A stretch of 64,000 nt of DNA from Hydrogenophaga sp. (lineage in GTDB: Bacteria; Pseudomonadota; Gammaproteobacteria; Burkholderiales; Burkholderiaceae_C), in NCBI GenBank assembly GCA_030682835.1, contig JAUXNG010000091.1:45275-109274 (forward strand), written 5' to 3'. Under the pieces are notes generated by a model. The model saw only the letters and a program-made list of their open reading frames with translations. It made no database searches and was not told where the DNA came from. This document shows positions 52,230-61,647 of this stretch, piece by piece. Position 1 is the first letter of the stretch. Every line of letters starts with the position of its first letter. The translations under genes and the position numbers were made by a program.

Positions 52230-52287
52230 ACGCCGGCGCGCGAACGGTCGATACTGATGAGTGAACTTTTCTACTCCAGACCGAGCC

Positions 52288-53652
52288 ATGCCCGAACGCG
52301 CCACCTCCCGCCCAGCCGCCGCCGCCTCCCCCGCCACCACGCCACCCACGGCCCGGACCAAAGCGAACGCGGGTGCGACGGCCGAACCCACCCGGCGCAC
52401 CCGTCGCTCACCAGCGGCTGAGAGCCCCCCTGCGGCGAAGCCACGCACCCGGCGCAGCAGCACGGCAGCTGCCGAGGCAGCACCGGTCAAGACGAAAGCA
52501 CCCGCCACGACTCGCCGCCCTACAGCCGCAACCGAGAGCGCACCAGAGACAACCCGACGTACCTCCGGAGGGGACACCACCGGCACCACGCAGCCCCGGA
52601 AAATCCGCCAGCGCACGGTGGACGGCGCCGTGGCGGCTCGCCAGGGCGCGCAGTTCGCCGCCGTGCAGGACATCCTCAGCCGGGACGGCACCGCACCGAA
52701 GGAAAAGGCCGAGTCGTTGCGAGCCATCCTCGAAGGCGCGGCACCCGACGACGCCAAGGCCATCCGACGGCTGCTGAAGCAGGAAGCGCAAGTGGCCCGC
52801 AGCGAGGCCAAGGCCGTGGCCAACCCAGACGAGGTGCTGGCCGCCGACTGGCGCAGCGGCGCCTACCCCTACAAGAATCTGCTCTCGCGGCGGGTGTACG
52901 AAGCGCAGAAGTACCGACTCCAGGTGGAACTGCTCAAGCTGCAGGCCTGGGCCAAGGAAACGGGGCAGCGCGTCGTGATCCTGTTCGAGGGGCGCGACGC
53001 CGCCGGCAAGGGCGGCACCATCAAACGCATGATGGAGCACCTGAACCCGCGCGGCGCCCGCGTGGTGGCGCTGGAAAAGCCCAGCGACGTGGAACGCGGC
53101 CAGTGGTACTTCCAGCGCTATGTGCAGCACCTGCCCACCGCTGGCGAGATCGTGCTCTTCGACCGCAGCTGGTACAACCGCGCTGGTGTGGAGCGTGTCA
53201 TGGGCTTCTGCTCCGACGACGAGTACCAGGAGTTCATGCGCCAGGCGCCGCAGTTTGAACGCCAGCTGGTGCGCAGCGGCGTGCACCTCATCAAATTCTG
53301 GTTCTCGGTCAGCCGGGAGGAGCAGCGCCGCCGCTTCAAGGAACGCAAGGCCCACCCGCTCAAGCAGTGGAAGCTCAGCCCGATCGACCTGGCCTCGCTC
53401 GACAAGTGGGACAGCTACACCAAGGCCAAGGAATCGATGTTCTTCGAGACCGACACGGCCGACGCGCCCTGGACCGTGATCAAGAGCGACTGCAAGAAGC
53501 GCGCGCGCCTCAACGCGATGCGCTATGTGCTGCAGAAACTGCCCTACACCAACAAGGACCCGGGCAACATCGGCGCGCTCGATTCGCTGATCGTCGGGCG
53601 CGCGCATGTGGTGTACGAGCGCGGCGAGCGCCCGGGCAGCGCGATTCTTTAA
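52288..53652 (+). CDS. ppk2: Polyphosphate kinase 2 with basic disordered N-terminus
   Basis: 454 residues. The PPK2 core starts near 200: Walker A is FEGRDAAGKGGTIKRM, the lid/motif is WYFQRYVQHLP, and Walker B is FDRSWYNRAGVERVMGF. It uses polyphosphate to phosphorylate nucleotides or makes polyphosphate. The first 110 or so residues are low in complexity (Ala, Thr, Arg, Pro), with TRRTRR and KPRTRRS clusters like histone H1/AlgP tails. This extension is unusual for PPK2 and might bind DNA or polyphosphate granules. ATG at 52288 is preferred over GTG 52261. Confidence 0.88.
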   Translation: MPERATSRPAAAASPATTPPTARTKANAGATAEPTRRTRRSPAAESPPAAKPRTRRSSTAAAEAAPVKTKAPATTRRPTAATESAPETTRRTSGGDTTGTTQPRKIRQRTVDGAVAARQGAQFAAVQDILSRDGTAPKEKAESLRAILEGAAPDDAKAIRRLLKQEAQVARSEAKAVANPDEVLAADWRSGAYPYKNLLSRRVYEAQKYRLQVELLKLQAWAKETGQRVVILFEGRDAAGKGGTIKRMMEHLNPRGARVVALEKPSDVERGQWYFQRYVQHLPTAGEIVLFDRSWYNRAGVERVMGFCSDDEYQEFMRQAPQFERQLVRSGVHLIKFWFSVSREEQRRRFKERKAHPLKQWKLSPIDLASLDKWDSYTKAKESMFFETDTADAPWTVIKSDCKKRARLNAMRYVLQKLPYTNKDPGNIGALDSLIVGRAHVVYERGERPGSAIL

Positions 53653-53655
53653 ACA

Positions 53656-53924
53656 CCCCCACGCTCCCCGCTGCGCGGGTCGCTGGACGAGACGGCGCCA
53701 GAGGCACCGTCCCTTCGGGATGTCCAGCCCTGCGCAGGCAGGCCTGGAGCCGCAGCCCTCAGCCCCGAGGGGGCTGTTTCGCCTTGGGGCGGCCCGGCGG
53801 CGATACGTTGCCCCCACGCTCCCCGCTGCGCGTGGTTCGCTGCCCCCGAGGGGGCTGTTTCGCCTTGGGGCGGCCCGGCGGCGAAACGTTGCCCCCACGC
53901 TCCGCCGCTGCGCGGGTCGCTGAA
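53656..53924. repeat. Tandem GC-rich repeat, about 81-bp period
   Basis: Two near-identical units start at 53763 and 53844: CCCCGAGGGGGCTGTTTCGC, then CTTGGGGCGGCCCGGCGGCG and CCCCCACGCTCC. A partial unit lies at 53656-53690 (CCCCCACGCTCCCCGCTGCG). No gene is visible. Such units are frequent between convergent genes in Comamonadaceae; here they separate ppk2 and dsbB. Confidence 0.75.
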
Positions 53925-53932
53925 CGAGCCGC

Positions 53933-54457
53933 TCAGGCCCGCGGGCGCTGAATCAACAGCAGCACGGCCAGCAGCAGAATGCCGCTGAAGCACAGGAAGG
54001 ACCAGTTGGCGATGGACAGGCCGAGGAAGGTCCAGTCCACTTCGCTGCAATCGCCGCTGCCGCGGAAGATCATGGGAATGGCGCGCTTGAGCGGGAACGA
54101 TTCGATCATGCCGAAGAAGTCGCGCCCGCAACTCATCACCTCGGGCGGGTTCCACTGCAGCCAGCTCTGGCGTGCCGCCACAAAGGCGCCGAACCCGGCA
54201 AGCGTGCCCATCAGGCCCACAGCCACCATGCGCGCACCCGGTCGCGCCATGAAAGCCCCCACCGCCGCTACCACCGCCACCAGCACCAGGGCATAGCGCT
54301 GCACGATGCACATGGGGCACGGCTCCAGACCCACCACATGCTGCAGGTACAGGCCGAAGGCCAGCAAGCCGACGCATCCCGCCGCGATCAGCGCGAGGAT
54401 GCTGCGGCCATGCCGCTCAAAGAAAAGGGGTGTGACGGTGGGAATGGCGGGAATCAA
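53933..54457 (-). CDS. dsbB: Disulfide bond formation protein B
   Basis: 174 residues, four helices. The first redox pair is CPMC in LEPCPMCIVQRYALV, the second pair is in MSCGRD and GSGDCSEVDW. DsbB reoxidises DsbA with quinone. The start is probably TTG 54457, 7 bp behind AAGGA; it begins 1 bp after the cysA stop, so the gene seems to be the last of the cys operon. A longer reading frame overlaps cysA and is less likely. Confidence 0.9.
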   Translation of the reverse strand: MIPAIPTVTPLFFERHGRSILALIAAGCVGLLAFGLYLQHVVGLEPCPMCIVQRYALVLVAVVAAVGAFMARPGARMVAVGLMGTLAGFGAFVAARQSWLQWNPPEVMSCGRDFFGMIESFPLKRAIPMIFRGSGDCSEVDWTFLGLSIANWSFLCFSGILLLAVLLLIQRPRA

Positions 54458-54458
54458 G

Positions 54459-55565
54459 TCAATGTCCTTGCAGGAAGACGCGGGCCTTGCGCGGCGACAC
54501 CAGCAGTGTCTCACCATCGCGCAGGCCCATCTCCCTGAATTGTTGCGCAGGAATCTGCGCTTCGATCAGGGGATCGTGTCCTGCTGGATGAGTACTTTCG
54601 AGCGGCATGAGTTCCAGACGTGCAATCGGTCCCACCACGATGGCCCGGCTCAGCTGGGCCACGATGCCCTGCGGGCGCCCGGCGGCATCCAGACCTTCAC
54701 CCGAGTGGTAACGCTGCACGTCCAGGTCGTGCGGGCGCACATAGGCAAACGCCTTTGCGTTTTGAGCGTCCGCGTGCTCGGGCGTGTCGATGGATACACC
54801 GTCCAGGTGCAGCAGACCTTCGTGGGCCCGACCGTGAAACAGGTTCACGTCGCCCAGAAAGCCGTACACGAAGGGGCTGGCGGGGTGGTCCCACACATCC
54901 TGCGGCGAGCCCACCTGCTCCACCACGCCGGTGTTCATGAGCACCACGCGGTCGGCCACCTCTAGTGCCTCTTCCTGATCGTGCGTGACGAAGATGCTGG
55001 TCACGTGCAGCTCGTCATGGAGACGGCGCAACCAGCGGCGCAGCTCCTTGCGCACCTTGGCATCCAGCGCGCCAAACGGCTCGTCGAGCAGCAGCACCTT
55101 CGGCTCCACCGCCAGGGCACGGGCCAGGGCAATGCGCTGGCGCTGGCCGCCGGACAGTTGCGACGGGTAGCGATCGGCCAGCCAGTCCAGCTGCACCAGC
55201 TTGAGCAGGTCCGTCACTTTGGCCTTGATCTGCGCGTCGCTCGGGCGCTGGCCGCGCGGTTTCACCCGCAGGCCGAATGCGACGTTCTCGAACACCGTCA
55301 TGTGGCGGAACAACGCATAGTGCTGGAACACGAAGCCCACGTTGCGCTCGCGCACGTGCACGTCGGTGGTGTCTTCGCCACTGAAGTGGATGCTGCCGCT
55401 GTCGGGTGTTTCCAGCCCGGCGATGATGCGCAGCAGGGTGGTCTTGCCACATCCTGAAGGGCCGAGCAGCGCCAGCAGCTCGCCGGAATCGATGTCGAGG
55501 TTGACGTCGCGCAGGGCCTGGAAGCTGCCGAAGTGCTTGTTGACGTTGCGGATTTCAATGCTCAT
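54459..55565 (-). CDS. cysA: Sulfate/thiosulfate ABC transporter ATPase
   Basis: 368 residues. Walker A is [14 protein letters not shown], the signature is [16 protein letters not shown], Walker B is [11 protein letters not shown], and the switch His is in [12 protein letters not shown]-terminal TOBE-type regulatory domain follows. It powers sulfate uptake through CysT/CysW. Operon order is sbp, cysT, cysW, cysA, dsbB. Confidence 0.95.
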   Translation of the reverse strand: MSIEIRNVNKHFGSFQALRDVNLDIDSGELLALLGPSGCGKTTLLRIIAGLETPDSGSIHFSGEDTTDVHVRERNVGFVFQHYALFRHMTVFENVAFGLRVKPRGQRPSDAQIKAKVTDLLKLVQLDWLADRYPSQLSGGQRQRIALARALAVEPKVLLLDEPFGALDAKVRKELRRWLRRLHDELHVTSIFVTHDQEEALEVADRVVLMNTGVVEQVGSPQDVWDHPASPFVYGFLGDVNLFHGRAHEGLLHLDGVSIDTPEHADAQNAKAFAYVRPHDLDVQRYHSGEGLDAAGRPQGIVAQLSRAIVVGPIARLELMPLESTHPAGHDPLIEAQIPAQQFREMGLRDGETLLVSPRKARVFLQGH

Positions 55566-55572
55566 GAGGATC

Positions 55573-56490
55573 TCACTTCGTGGTCGCTGCCAAGGGCAGC
55601 GGGGAGAGAACGGCGGGGGGCTCGGGTGGCAGTTCGGCCAGGGCTTTCATCTCGCTCTCCATGCGCCACTCGGCCACCGACTTGATGACCAGCGTCACCA
55701 CCGCGAGCAGGGCCAGCAGCGAGGCAACCGCGAAAGCCGCCACCGACTGGTACTCGTTGTAGAGAATTTCGACGTGCAGCGGCATGGTGTTGGTCTGCCC
55801 CCGGATATGGCCGGACACCACCGACACGGCCCCGAACTCGCCCATGGCACGGGCATTGCACAGGATCACGCCGTAGATCAGTCCCCACTTAATGTTGGGC
55901 AGGGTCACATACCAGAAGGTCTGCCAGCCGCTGGCGCCCAGCACGATGGCGGCCTGCTCCTCGTCGTTGCCCTGCGCCTGCATGAGCGGAATGAGTTCAC
56001 GCGCAATGAAAGGGAAGGTAACGAAAATGGTGGCCAGGATGATGCCGGGCACGGCGAACACGATCCTGATGTCGTGCTCCATCAGCCAGGGACCCAACCA
56101 GCCCTGCGCACCGAACACCAGCACGTAGATCAGGCCTGCCACCACCGGCGACACCGAAAACGGCAGGTCCACGAGCGTGGTCAGAAAGGACTTGCCCCGG
56201 AACTCGTACTTCGCAATGCACCAGGCCGCCGCCACGCCGAACACCAGATTCAGCGGCACCGCAATGGCAGCGGTGAGCAGGGTCAGCCGGATGGCAGACC
56301 AGGCATCGGGCTCGCGCAGAGCTTCTGCATAGGCTTCCCAGCCCTTGCGCAGCGCCTCGGTGAACACCGCGGCCAGCGGCAGCACCAGGAACAGGAACAT
56401 GAACACCAGCGCCACGCCGATCAGCGTGCGACGTACCCAGGCAGATTCGGTGGTGCCGCGCCGGGCGGTTCTCACAACAGTCGTGCTCAT
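55573..56490 (-). CDS. cysW: Sulfate ABC transporter permease CysW
   Basis: 305 residues, six helices. [20 protein letters not shown] is the EAA loop that docks to Cys[17 protein letters not shown] and [13 protein letters not shown] are CysW marks. The ATG overlaps the cysT stop by 4 bp, and cysA starts 7 bp after its stop. Confidence 0.95.
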   Translation of the reverse strand: MSTTVVRTARRGTTESAWVRRTLIGVALVFMFLFLVLPLAAVFTEALRKGWEAYAEALREPDAWSAIRLTLLTAAIAVPLNLVFGVAAAWCIAKYEFRGKSFLTTLVDLPFSVSPVVAGLIYVLVFGAQGWLGPWLMEHDIRIVFAVPGIILATIFVTFPFIARELIPLMQAQGNDEEQAAIVLGASGWQTFWYVTLPNIKWGLIYGVILCNARAMGEFGAVSVVSGHIRGQTNTMPLHVEILYNEYQSVAAFAVASLLALLAVVTLVIKSVAEWRMESEMKALAELPPEPPAVLSPLPLAATTK

Positions 56491-57368
56491 TGGTTGGCTC
56501 CACCGGAACGCTTGCGCTGCCAGGCCTGCAGGCCGTTGATGAGCAGCAGAAGCACAAACGAGATCACCAGCATCACAGTGGCCACGGCGGTGGCGCCGGC
56601 GAAGTCGTATTGCTCCAGCTTGCCGATGATGATGAGTGGCGTGATTTCCGAGACCATGGGCACGTTGCCGGCGATGAAGATCACCGAACCGTACTCACCA
56701 ATGGCGCGGGCAAAGGCCATCGCAAAGCCGGTGAGCAGTGCTGGCGCGATGGTCGGAAAAATCACCCGGCTGAAGGTCTGCCAGCGCGTGGCGCCCAGGC
56801 AGGTGGCGGCCTCCTCCAGCTCCTTCTCGACGTCTTCCAGCACCGGTTGCACCGTGCGCACCACGAAGGGCAGTCCGATGAAGATCAGCGCGATCACCAC
56901 GCCGTTGCGGTTGAACGCCAGCTGGATACCGTAGGGCTCCAGAAACTGCCCGATCCAGCCGTTGCCGGCCAGCAGGGCCGAGAGCGAGATGCCAGCCACG
57001 GCGGTGGGCAGCGCAAACGGCAGGTCCACCAGCGCGTCCACGATCTTTTTACCCGGGAAGGTGTAGCGCACCAGCACCCAGGCCACCAGCAGGCCAAACA
57101 CCACGTTGACCATCGCGGCAATGAACGAGGCGCCAAAGGTGAGCCGATACGAGGCCATCACGCGCGGCGACGTGACCGCTTCCCAGAACTGCGGCCAGGT
57201 CAGCGTGAAGGTCTTGAAGAGCAAGGCCGAGAGCGGGATCAGCACGATCAGGCTCAGGTAAAAAACCGTAAAACCCAGCGTGATGTTGAAGCCCGGCAGC
57301 ACGCGCCGGGTCGCGCGTCTAGGGGCGGGACCCCCTGCGGCCGGGAGGGGAATGGTGATGGTGTTCAT
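56487..57368 (-). CDS. cysT: Sulfate ABC transporter permease CysT
   Basis: 293 residues. [20 protein letters not shown] at the N-terminus, [20 protein letters not shown] as the EAA loop and [15 protein letters not shown] are typical. ATG at 57368 (MNTITIPLP) is the likely start. It pairs with CysW in the inner membrane. A small gene on the other strand separates it from sbp. Confidence 0.95.
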   Translation of the reverse strand: MNTITIPLPAAGGPAPRRATRRVLPGFNITLGFTVFYLSLIVLIPLSALLFKTFTLTWPQFWEAVTSPRVMASYRLTFGASFIAAMVNVVFGLLVAWVLVRYTFPGKKIVDALVDLPFALPTAVAGISLSALLAGNGWIGQFLEPYGIQLAFNRNGVVIALIFIGLPFVVRTVQPVLEDVEKELEEAATCLGATRWQTFSRVIFPTIAPALLTGFAMAFARAIGEYGSVIFIAGNVPMVSEITPLIIIGKLEQYDFAGATAVATVMLVISFVLLLLINGLQAWQRKRSGGANQ

Positions 57369-57513
57369 GTTTGTGAAATCTCTCGCATGTAACCAGGTGG
57401 CTGGGCAGGTGGTTGACGCGATCGGTTTATCAGGTGAGGCTGGACGCCATGAGGCGTGACGGGATCGGTTCCCTTGCGTCGCCCACCATCCATAACCAAC
57501 AGGAAAACCCGAC

Positions 57514-57714
57514 ATGCAACACAACCAGCCGCCACCAGACCAGGCCCTGGCCGAGCATCCGCTCGAATACTCAGACCCGGAGCTGCGTGCCTATACCGAA
57601 GAACAGGCCGAAGACCTGCTCGACAGCGTGGTTCACTACATGCCCGTTGTCCTGCCGCTCACCGCAGCCCTGCTCATCTTCATGCTGGCGTTCATTGCCG
57701 TGTACATGGCCTGA
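57514..57714 (+). CDS. Small single-helix membrane protein
   Basis: 66 residues: an acidic, Pro-rich N-terminal half ([20 protein letters not shown]) and one C-terminal membrane helix ([20 protein letters not shown]). An AGGAAAA site lies before the ATG. It is on the + strand between sbp and cysT, both on the - strand, so it splits the transport operon. I do not recognise the family. A regulatory or stabilising partner of the sulfate permease is possible but not shown. Confidence 0.65.
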   Translation: MQHNQPPPDQALAEHPLEYSDPELRAYTEEQAEDLLDSVVHYMPVVLPLTAALLIFMLAFIAVYMA

Positions 57715-57735
57715 GCGGGAGAGCCGGGGTCAGCG

Positions 57736-57760
57736 CGCGGGGTGGTGGGACCACCCCGCG
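57736..57760. terminator. Strong stem-loop between small gene and sbp
   Basis: CGCGGGGTGGT and ACCACCCCGCG form a perfect 11-bp stem around GGG. There is no T run, but it lies between two convergent genes. On the - strand it follows sbp inside the sbp-cysTWA operon, so it may limit read-through or protect the sbp mRNA end, giving more Sbp than permease. Confidence 0.6.
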
Positions 57761-57772
57761 TGGCGCCATGGC

Positions 57773-58768
57773 TCAGCGCGTGGTGTACAGCTTGTCGAAC
57801 TGGCCGCCGTCGTTGAAGTGCACTTTCTGCGCTTCTGACAGCGAGCCGAAGTACTGCTCCACCGTGAAAAACTTGATCGGCTTGAAAGCGGTGGCGTACT
57901 TCTGGAGGACGGCCTCGTTGCGCGGACGGATGTTGTGCTTCGCCGCAATCTCCTGGCCTTCCGGGCTGTACAGGAAGTCAAGGTAGGCCTTGGCATCGGC
58001 CGCGGTGCCCTTCTTGTTCACCGTGCGCTCCACGATGGCGACCGGGTTTTCGGCCACGATGCTGGCGCTGGGGTGAATGGCGTCCACCTTGCCGGCGCCG
58101 AATTCCTTGTCCACCGACACCACTTCCGATTCGAAGGTCACCAGCACGTCGCCAATGTTGCGCTGCAGGAAAACGCCCGTGGCGTCACGACCCCCACGCG
58201 CCAGCACCGGCACGTTCTTGTAGAGCTTGCTCACGAACTCGGCGGCCTCGGCATCGGTGCCGCCCTTGCTGCGCACATAGCCCCAGGCCGACAGATAGGC
58301 CATGCGGCCATTGCCGCCGGTCTTGGGATTGACCACGATCACCTGCACGCCGGGCTTGATGAGGTCGTCCCAGTCCTTGATGCCCTTGGGGTTCCCGTTG
58401 CGCACTAGGAACAGCATGGTGGAGGTGGTGGGCGCTGCGTTGTGCGGGAATTTCTGGCGCCAGTCTTTCGCCACCACACCCTTCTCGGCCAGGAACTCCA
58501 CGTCGGTGGTGGTGTTCATGGTCACCACGTCAGCTTCCAGGCCGTCGGCCACGGCGCGGGCCTGGGCGCTGGAGCCGGCGTGCGACTGGTCGACCTTGAT
58601 GTCTTTGCCTGTGCTCTTCTTGTGACTGGCAATGAACGCGGTGTTGAGGTCTTTGTAAAACTCGCGCGACACGTCGTAAGACACGTTGAGCAGCGAGGTC
58701 TGGGCCGACGCCACGGTGGCTGCCGCCAGGGCGAGGCCACCCAGGGTGAACTTGAAATAGTTTTTCAT
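57773..58768 (-). CDS. sbp: Sulfate-binding periplasmic protein
   Basis: 331 residues with a signal peptide ending VASAQ. LLNVSYDVSREFYKDLNTAF, DQSHAGSSAQARAVADGL (sulfate-binding Ser residues) and NPKTGGNGRMAYLSAWGY are standard Sbp/CysP motifs. ATG at 58768 is preferred. Upstream (58770-58870) is AT-rich, AATAAGAAAACAAAAAC-like on the - strand, as expected for a CysB-activated promoter. Confidence 0.95.
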   Translation of the reverse strand: MKNYFKFTLGGLALAAATVASAQTSLLNVSYDVSREFYKDLNTAFIASHKKSTGKDIKVDQSHAGSSAQARAVADGLEADVVTMNTTTDVEFLAEKGVVAKDWRQKFPHNAAPTTSTMLFLVRNGNPKGIKDWDDLIKPGVQVIVVNPKTGGNGRMAYLSAWGYVRSKGGTDAEAAEFVSKLYKNVPVLARGGRDATGVFLQRNIGDVLVTFESEVVSVDKEFGAGKVDAIHPSASIVAENPVAIVERTVNKKGTAADAKAYLDFLYSPEGQEIAAKHNIRPRNEAVLQKYATAFKPIKFFTVEQYFGSLSEAQKVHFNDGGQFDKLYTTR

Positions 58769-59107
58769 GGAGACGGGGTCCGATTGAAGGAATGCGTGGA
58801 TTCTGAAAGCCCCTCGTTCTAAATCAAACGACTTTGTTTTTGTTTTCTTATTCTTCTTGCACATATAGGACATGCCTGCATCTGGTTTGACCACGGTCAA
58901 GGGCGCTCAAGTGGCCTCCCGCCCCGGCAGCCCTTGTTTGCCGACGGTGAACAAAAGATTGATAAAGTCGACTGGTAGCTGCATGAACGCATCGCCCTGA
59001 ACAGCAGGTGCCCAGTGATTCGCGCAGGCGTTGCCTCAACAGGGGGCCGACGCTCTTTCAGCGGCCCGCCGCCCCCATACACCCACCCACATCAGCAAGG
59101 AATCCCG

Positions 59108-59386
59108 ATGGCACGTACCGTCAACTGCATCAAGCTCGGCAAAGAAGCCGAAGGCCTCGACTTTCCCCCTTACCCCGGCGAGCTGGGCAAGCGCATCTAT
59201 GAAAGCGTGAGCAAGGAAGCATGGGCTGCCTGGCTCAAGCACCAGACCATGCTGCTGAACGAGAACCGCCTGAACCTGGCCGACGCGCGCGCCCGGCAGT
59301 ACCTGGCGCGCCAGATGGAAAAACACTTCTTTGGCGAAGGCGCCGACGCAGCTGCCGGCTACGTGCCCCCGCCCAGCGCCACCTGA
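59108..59386 (+). CDS. yggX: YggX-family Fe(2+)-trafficking protein
   Basis: 92 residues. [20 protein letters not shown] with [12 protein letters not shown], then [16 protein letters not shown] and [14 protein letters not shown], are the family pattern. It protects Fe-S proteins under oxidative stress. ATG at 59108 follows AAGGAATCC. Confidence 0.95.
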   Translation: MARTVNCIKLGKEAEGLDFPPYPGELGKRIYESVSKEAWAAWLKHQTMLLNENRLNLADARARQYLARQMEKHFFGEGADAAAGYVPPPSAT

Positions 59387-59446
59387 TTCCCCGCCCATGT
59401 CTCATAAGACTCCGGGCACCCGCGGCAAGTTGATCGAACGGCTTCC

Positions 59447-60664
59447 TTGAGCGCCGGACGGGAGCAGCGCGCCCTCGTCGTGGGCGCCGGGCTGGCGGGT
59501 GCCGCGGTCTGCGCGGAGCTGACGCGCCGGGGTTGGCACGTCACCCTGGTGGACGCAGCAGCGGGCGCGGCGCAGGCCGCTTCCGCACTCCCCGTGGGCA
59601 TGCTCAGCCCGCACGTGACGCGTGCACCCACGCCGCTGTCGCGTCTGTCCGCACTCGGCGTGGCCGACATGCAGGCCGAACTTGCACGTCTGCTGCCGCC
59701 CGGCGAAGGCTGGCAGGCCTGCGATGTGGACAACCTGGGCCACGATCCCGGCCGCTGGCCCGCTGCCCTCGTGCGCCCGGCGGCGCTGGTAAATGCCTGG
59801 CTGAGCGAAGCCGCGGCGACGGGGCGCCTCCAGACCCGGTGGAGCGCGCCGATCGCCCGGCTGCGACATGAAGCCGAGACGGGCCACCCGTGCCGCTGGA
59901 TCGCACTCGATACCGGCGGGCACGAAGTGGCGCACGCTCCCTGGGTCGTCGTGGCATCGGCGCTGGGGAGCCTGAGCCTGTTGCAGGACACCGACGCCCA
60001 CCTCGGTCTGGACGCCCTGCCCCTGCGACCCGTGAAGGGCCAGATGAGCCTGGCCGAACTGTCGGGACCGCCCCTGGCCGAGCGACCGTTGCGCAACAAC
60101 GGGGTCTTCGTTCCACTGTACGAAGACCCTGGCCTTGCACCAGCCTGGCCCACCCGCATCTGGTCGATGGGCTCCACCTACCACCGCGGAGACAGCAGCA
60201 CCACGCTCAGCGACGCCGATCACGAATGCAACCGCGAGAGTCTGCAAGCCATCCACCCCGACGCCGCCCGGCACATGGCGCAGGCCGCGCGCACCGGCGC
60301 ACTGATGGGATGGGCGCAGGTCCGCTGCGCCTCGCTCGACCGCCTGCCGCTCATGGGCGCTGTGCCACATGTCGAGCGCCTGCAGGTGGAAATGGCCGCG
60401 GCCGGCCACCGGCGAGGTCGTCTCCCGCTGAGCCAGGTGCCGCGCCACGAAGGGCTTTACGTGCTGAGTGCACTGGGCTCTCGCGGGCTCACGCTGGCCC
60501 ATTGGTGTGCCAGGCAGCTGGCGGCCCAGATGGCGGGGGACACGGCGTCGGACGTGGAGCCCGATCTGCTCCAGGCACTGGACCCCGCGCGCTTCGCGTG
60601 GCGCCGGGCACGCAAGCAGGGCCGTGTGGGGGTCGATGTGTCGGAGATCGCGGCAGAACGGTGA
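59447..60664 (+). CDS. FAD-dependent oxidoreductase, MnmC C-terminal-like
   Basis: 405 residues from a TTG. A DAO-type Rossmann site VVGAGLAGAAVCAELTRRGW begins the protein. ASALPVGMLSPHVTRAPTPL and LPLRPVKGQMSL, then GSTYHRGD and SALGSRGLTLAHWCA near the end resemble the oxidase half of MnmC, which converts cmnm5(s2)U34 to nm5(s2)U34 in tRNA. The methyltransferase half is absent. A general amino-acid oxidase is the alternative. Confidence 0.72.
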   Translation: MSAGREQRALVVGAGLAGAAVCAELTRRGWHVTLVDAAAGAAQAASALPVGMLSPHVTRAPTPLSRLSALGVADMQAELARLLPPGEGWQACDVDNLGHDPGRWPAALVRPAALVNAWLSEAAATGRLQTRWSAPIARLRHEAETGHPCRWIALDTGGHEVAHAPWVVVASALGSLSLLQDTDAHLGLDALPLRPVKGQMSLAELSGPPLAERPLRNNGVFVPLYEDPGLAPAWPTRIWSMGSTYHRGDSSTTLSDADHECNRESLQAIHPDAARHMAQAARTGALMGWAQVRCASLDRLPLMGAVPHVERLQVEMAAAGHRRGRLPLSQVPRHEGLYVLSALGSRGLTLAHWCARQLAAQMAGDTASDVEPDLLQALDPARFAWRRARKQGRVGVDVSEIAAER

Positions 60665-60665
60665 A

Positions 60666-61508
60666 TCAGTCCCGCGCGTGCGTGGCGAGAGATGCTTCCC
60701 GGGGGTTGCCGGCCAGCAGGTCCATCCAGCGGGACAGCTCCGGCGGCTGCAGAGGGCGCGAAATCAGCGCGCGGATGCCCGCACGCCGCGTGTCACGCCG
60801 CACCCGCCGGCGCCTCCACCACGCCGCCAGCGGGCCTGCCAGCTCGCTGCTGCCCATGGTCAGCGCGCGGGGGAAGCGCTCGGCGAAGACGCGCGCGAGC
60901 GACCAGGCGTCGATCTGCAGGTCATCCAGGTTGAACACGCCGCAGCAGTAGTCGTGACGCCCCATGAACTCGAATGCGGACTCGTTGGTGCCCGCTTCAT
61001 CAATGTCCACCACCCCCACGAGGGCCAGACGCGAACGCAGGTAGAAACACTCTTCGCGGCTGGACCCCACCAGCAGCGCGCGCCTGAGCGCCCGCTGCCC
61101 GCCATCGTCCGCCTCCAGTCGCCCCGGCTCGGTGATGTCCAAGTCCAGCAGGCCGGAATCAATCTGGTGCGCAGCGAAAACCGCGTCCAGATCGTCCAGC
61201 AGAGAAGCCCAGTGGATCGGGCGATCCACCACACGCCAGGCGTGCTCGGGCGCGTTCGCCCCCACCCAGATCAACCGCTGACCCTGCGGCAGCGCACGCG
61301 CCTGAGACAGCACGGCTTCGGCGCAGTCCCCGTCCACCAGCGCCACCTCGGCATGGGTGAGTGCGGTTGCCGACCCGGGCGCCACCTGGGGTGACCACAA
61401 ACCGTAGCTGGGCGAGCGCTCTTCTGACAGGCGAAACACCGTATTGAGAGCGTGCCGTTCCACATCGGTGAATCCGACCACGCTTACAAATATGCGTTGC
61501 ATGTCCAT
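60666..61508 (-). CDS. Unrecognised soluble protein, receiver-like
   Basis: 280 residues without membrane helices. MQRIFVSVVGFTDVERHALN and ALVDGDCAEAVLSQARALPQ look like alternating beta/alpha units of a degenerate response-regulator receiver. RRALLVGSSREECFYLRSRL near 145 seems to begin a second such unit. A basic segment WWRRRRVRRDTRRAG lies near 235. No phospho-Asp motif or output domain is clear. I do not recognise the family. It lies tail to tail with the MnmC-like gene, 1 bp apart. Confidence 0.6.
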   Translation of the reverse strand: MDMQRIFVSVVGFTDVERHALNTVFRLSEERSPSYGLWSPQVAPGSATALTHAEVALVDGDCAEAVLSQARALPQGQRLIWVGANAPEHAWRVVDRPIHWASLLDDLDAVFAAHQIDSGLLDLDITEPGRLEADDGGQRALRRALLVGSSREECFYLRSRLALVGVVDIDEAGTNESAFEFMGRHDYCCGVFNLDDLQIDAWSLARVFAERFPRALTMGSSELAGPLAAWWRRRRVRRDTRRAGIRALISRPLQPPELSRWMDLLAGNPREASLATHARD

Positions 61509-61559
61509 GAGCGCGATGGTAAACCGGCGCGCTCATCAGCGGGGCCGCCACACCACGCA

Positions 61560-61647
61560 CCGGAAGAGTATCTTTATATCCAACAGCTATATTTCAATGA
61601 AAAAAATGTTGTTTGGAGTATAAGACGTGCGACGTACAGTCGCCGCC
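61560..61647 (+). promoter_or_regulatory. AT-rich promoter region of the TauE/SafE gene
   Basis: About 60 bp of AT-rich DNA (TATCTTTATATCC, then TATATTTCAATGAAAAAAAT) contrasts with the GC-rich surroundings. A -10-like TATAAG lies near 61619-61624. The pattern resembles CysB-activated promoters, as does the region before sbp. No exact CysB site can be named. Confidence 0.45.

Noticed and set aside
53763..53924. CRISPR array
   Set aside because: There are only two full units, they are about 81 bp long and there are no short unique spacers. This is an intergenic tandem repeat.
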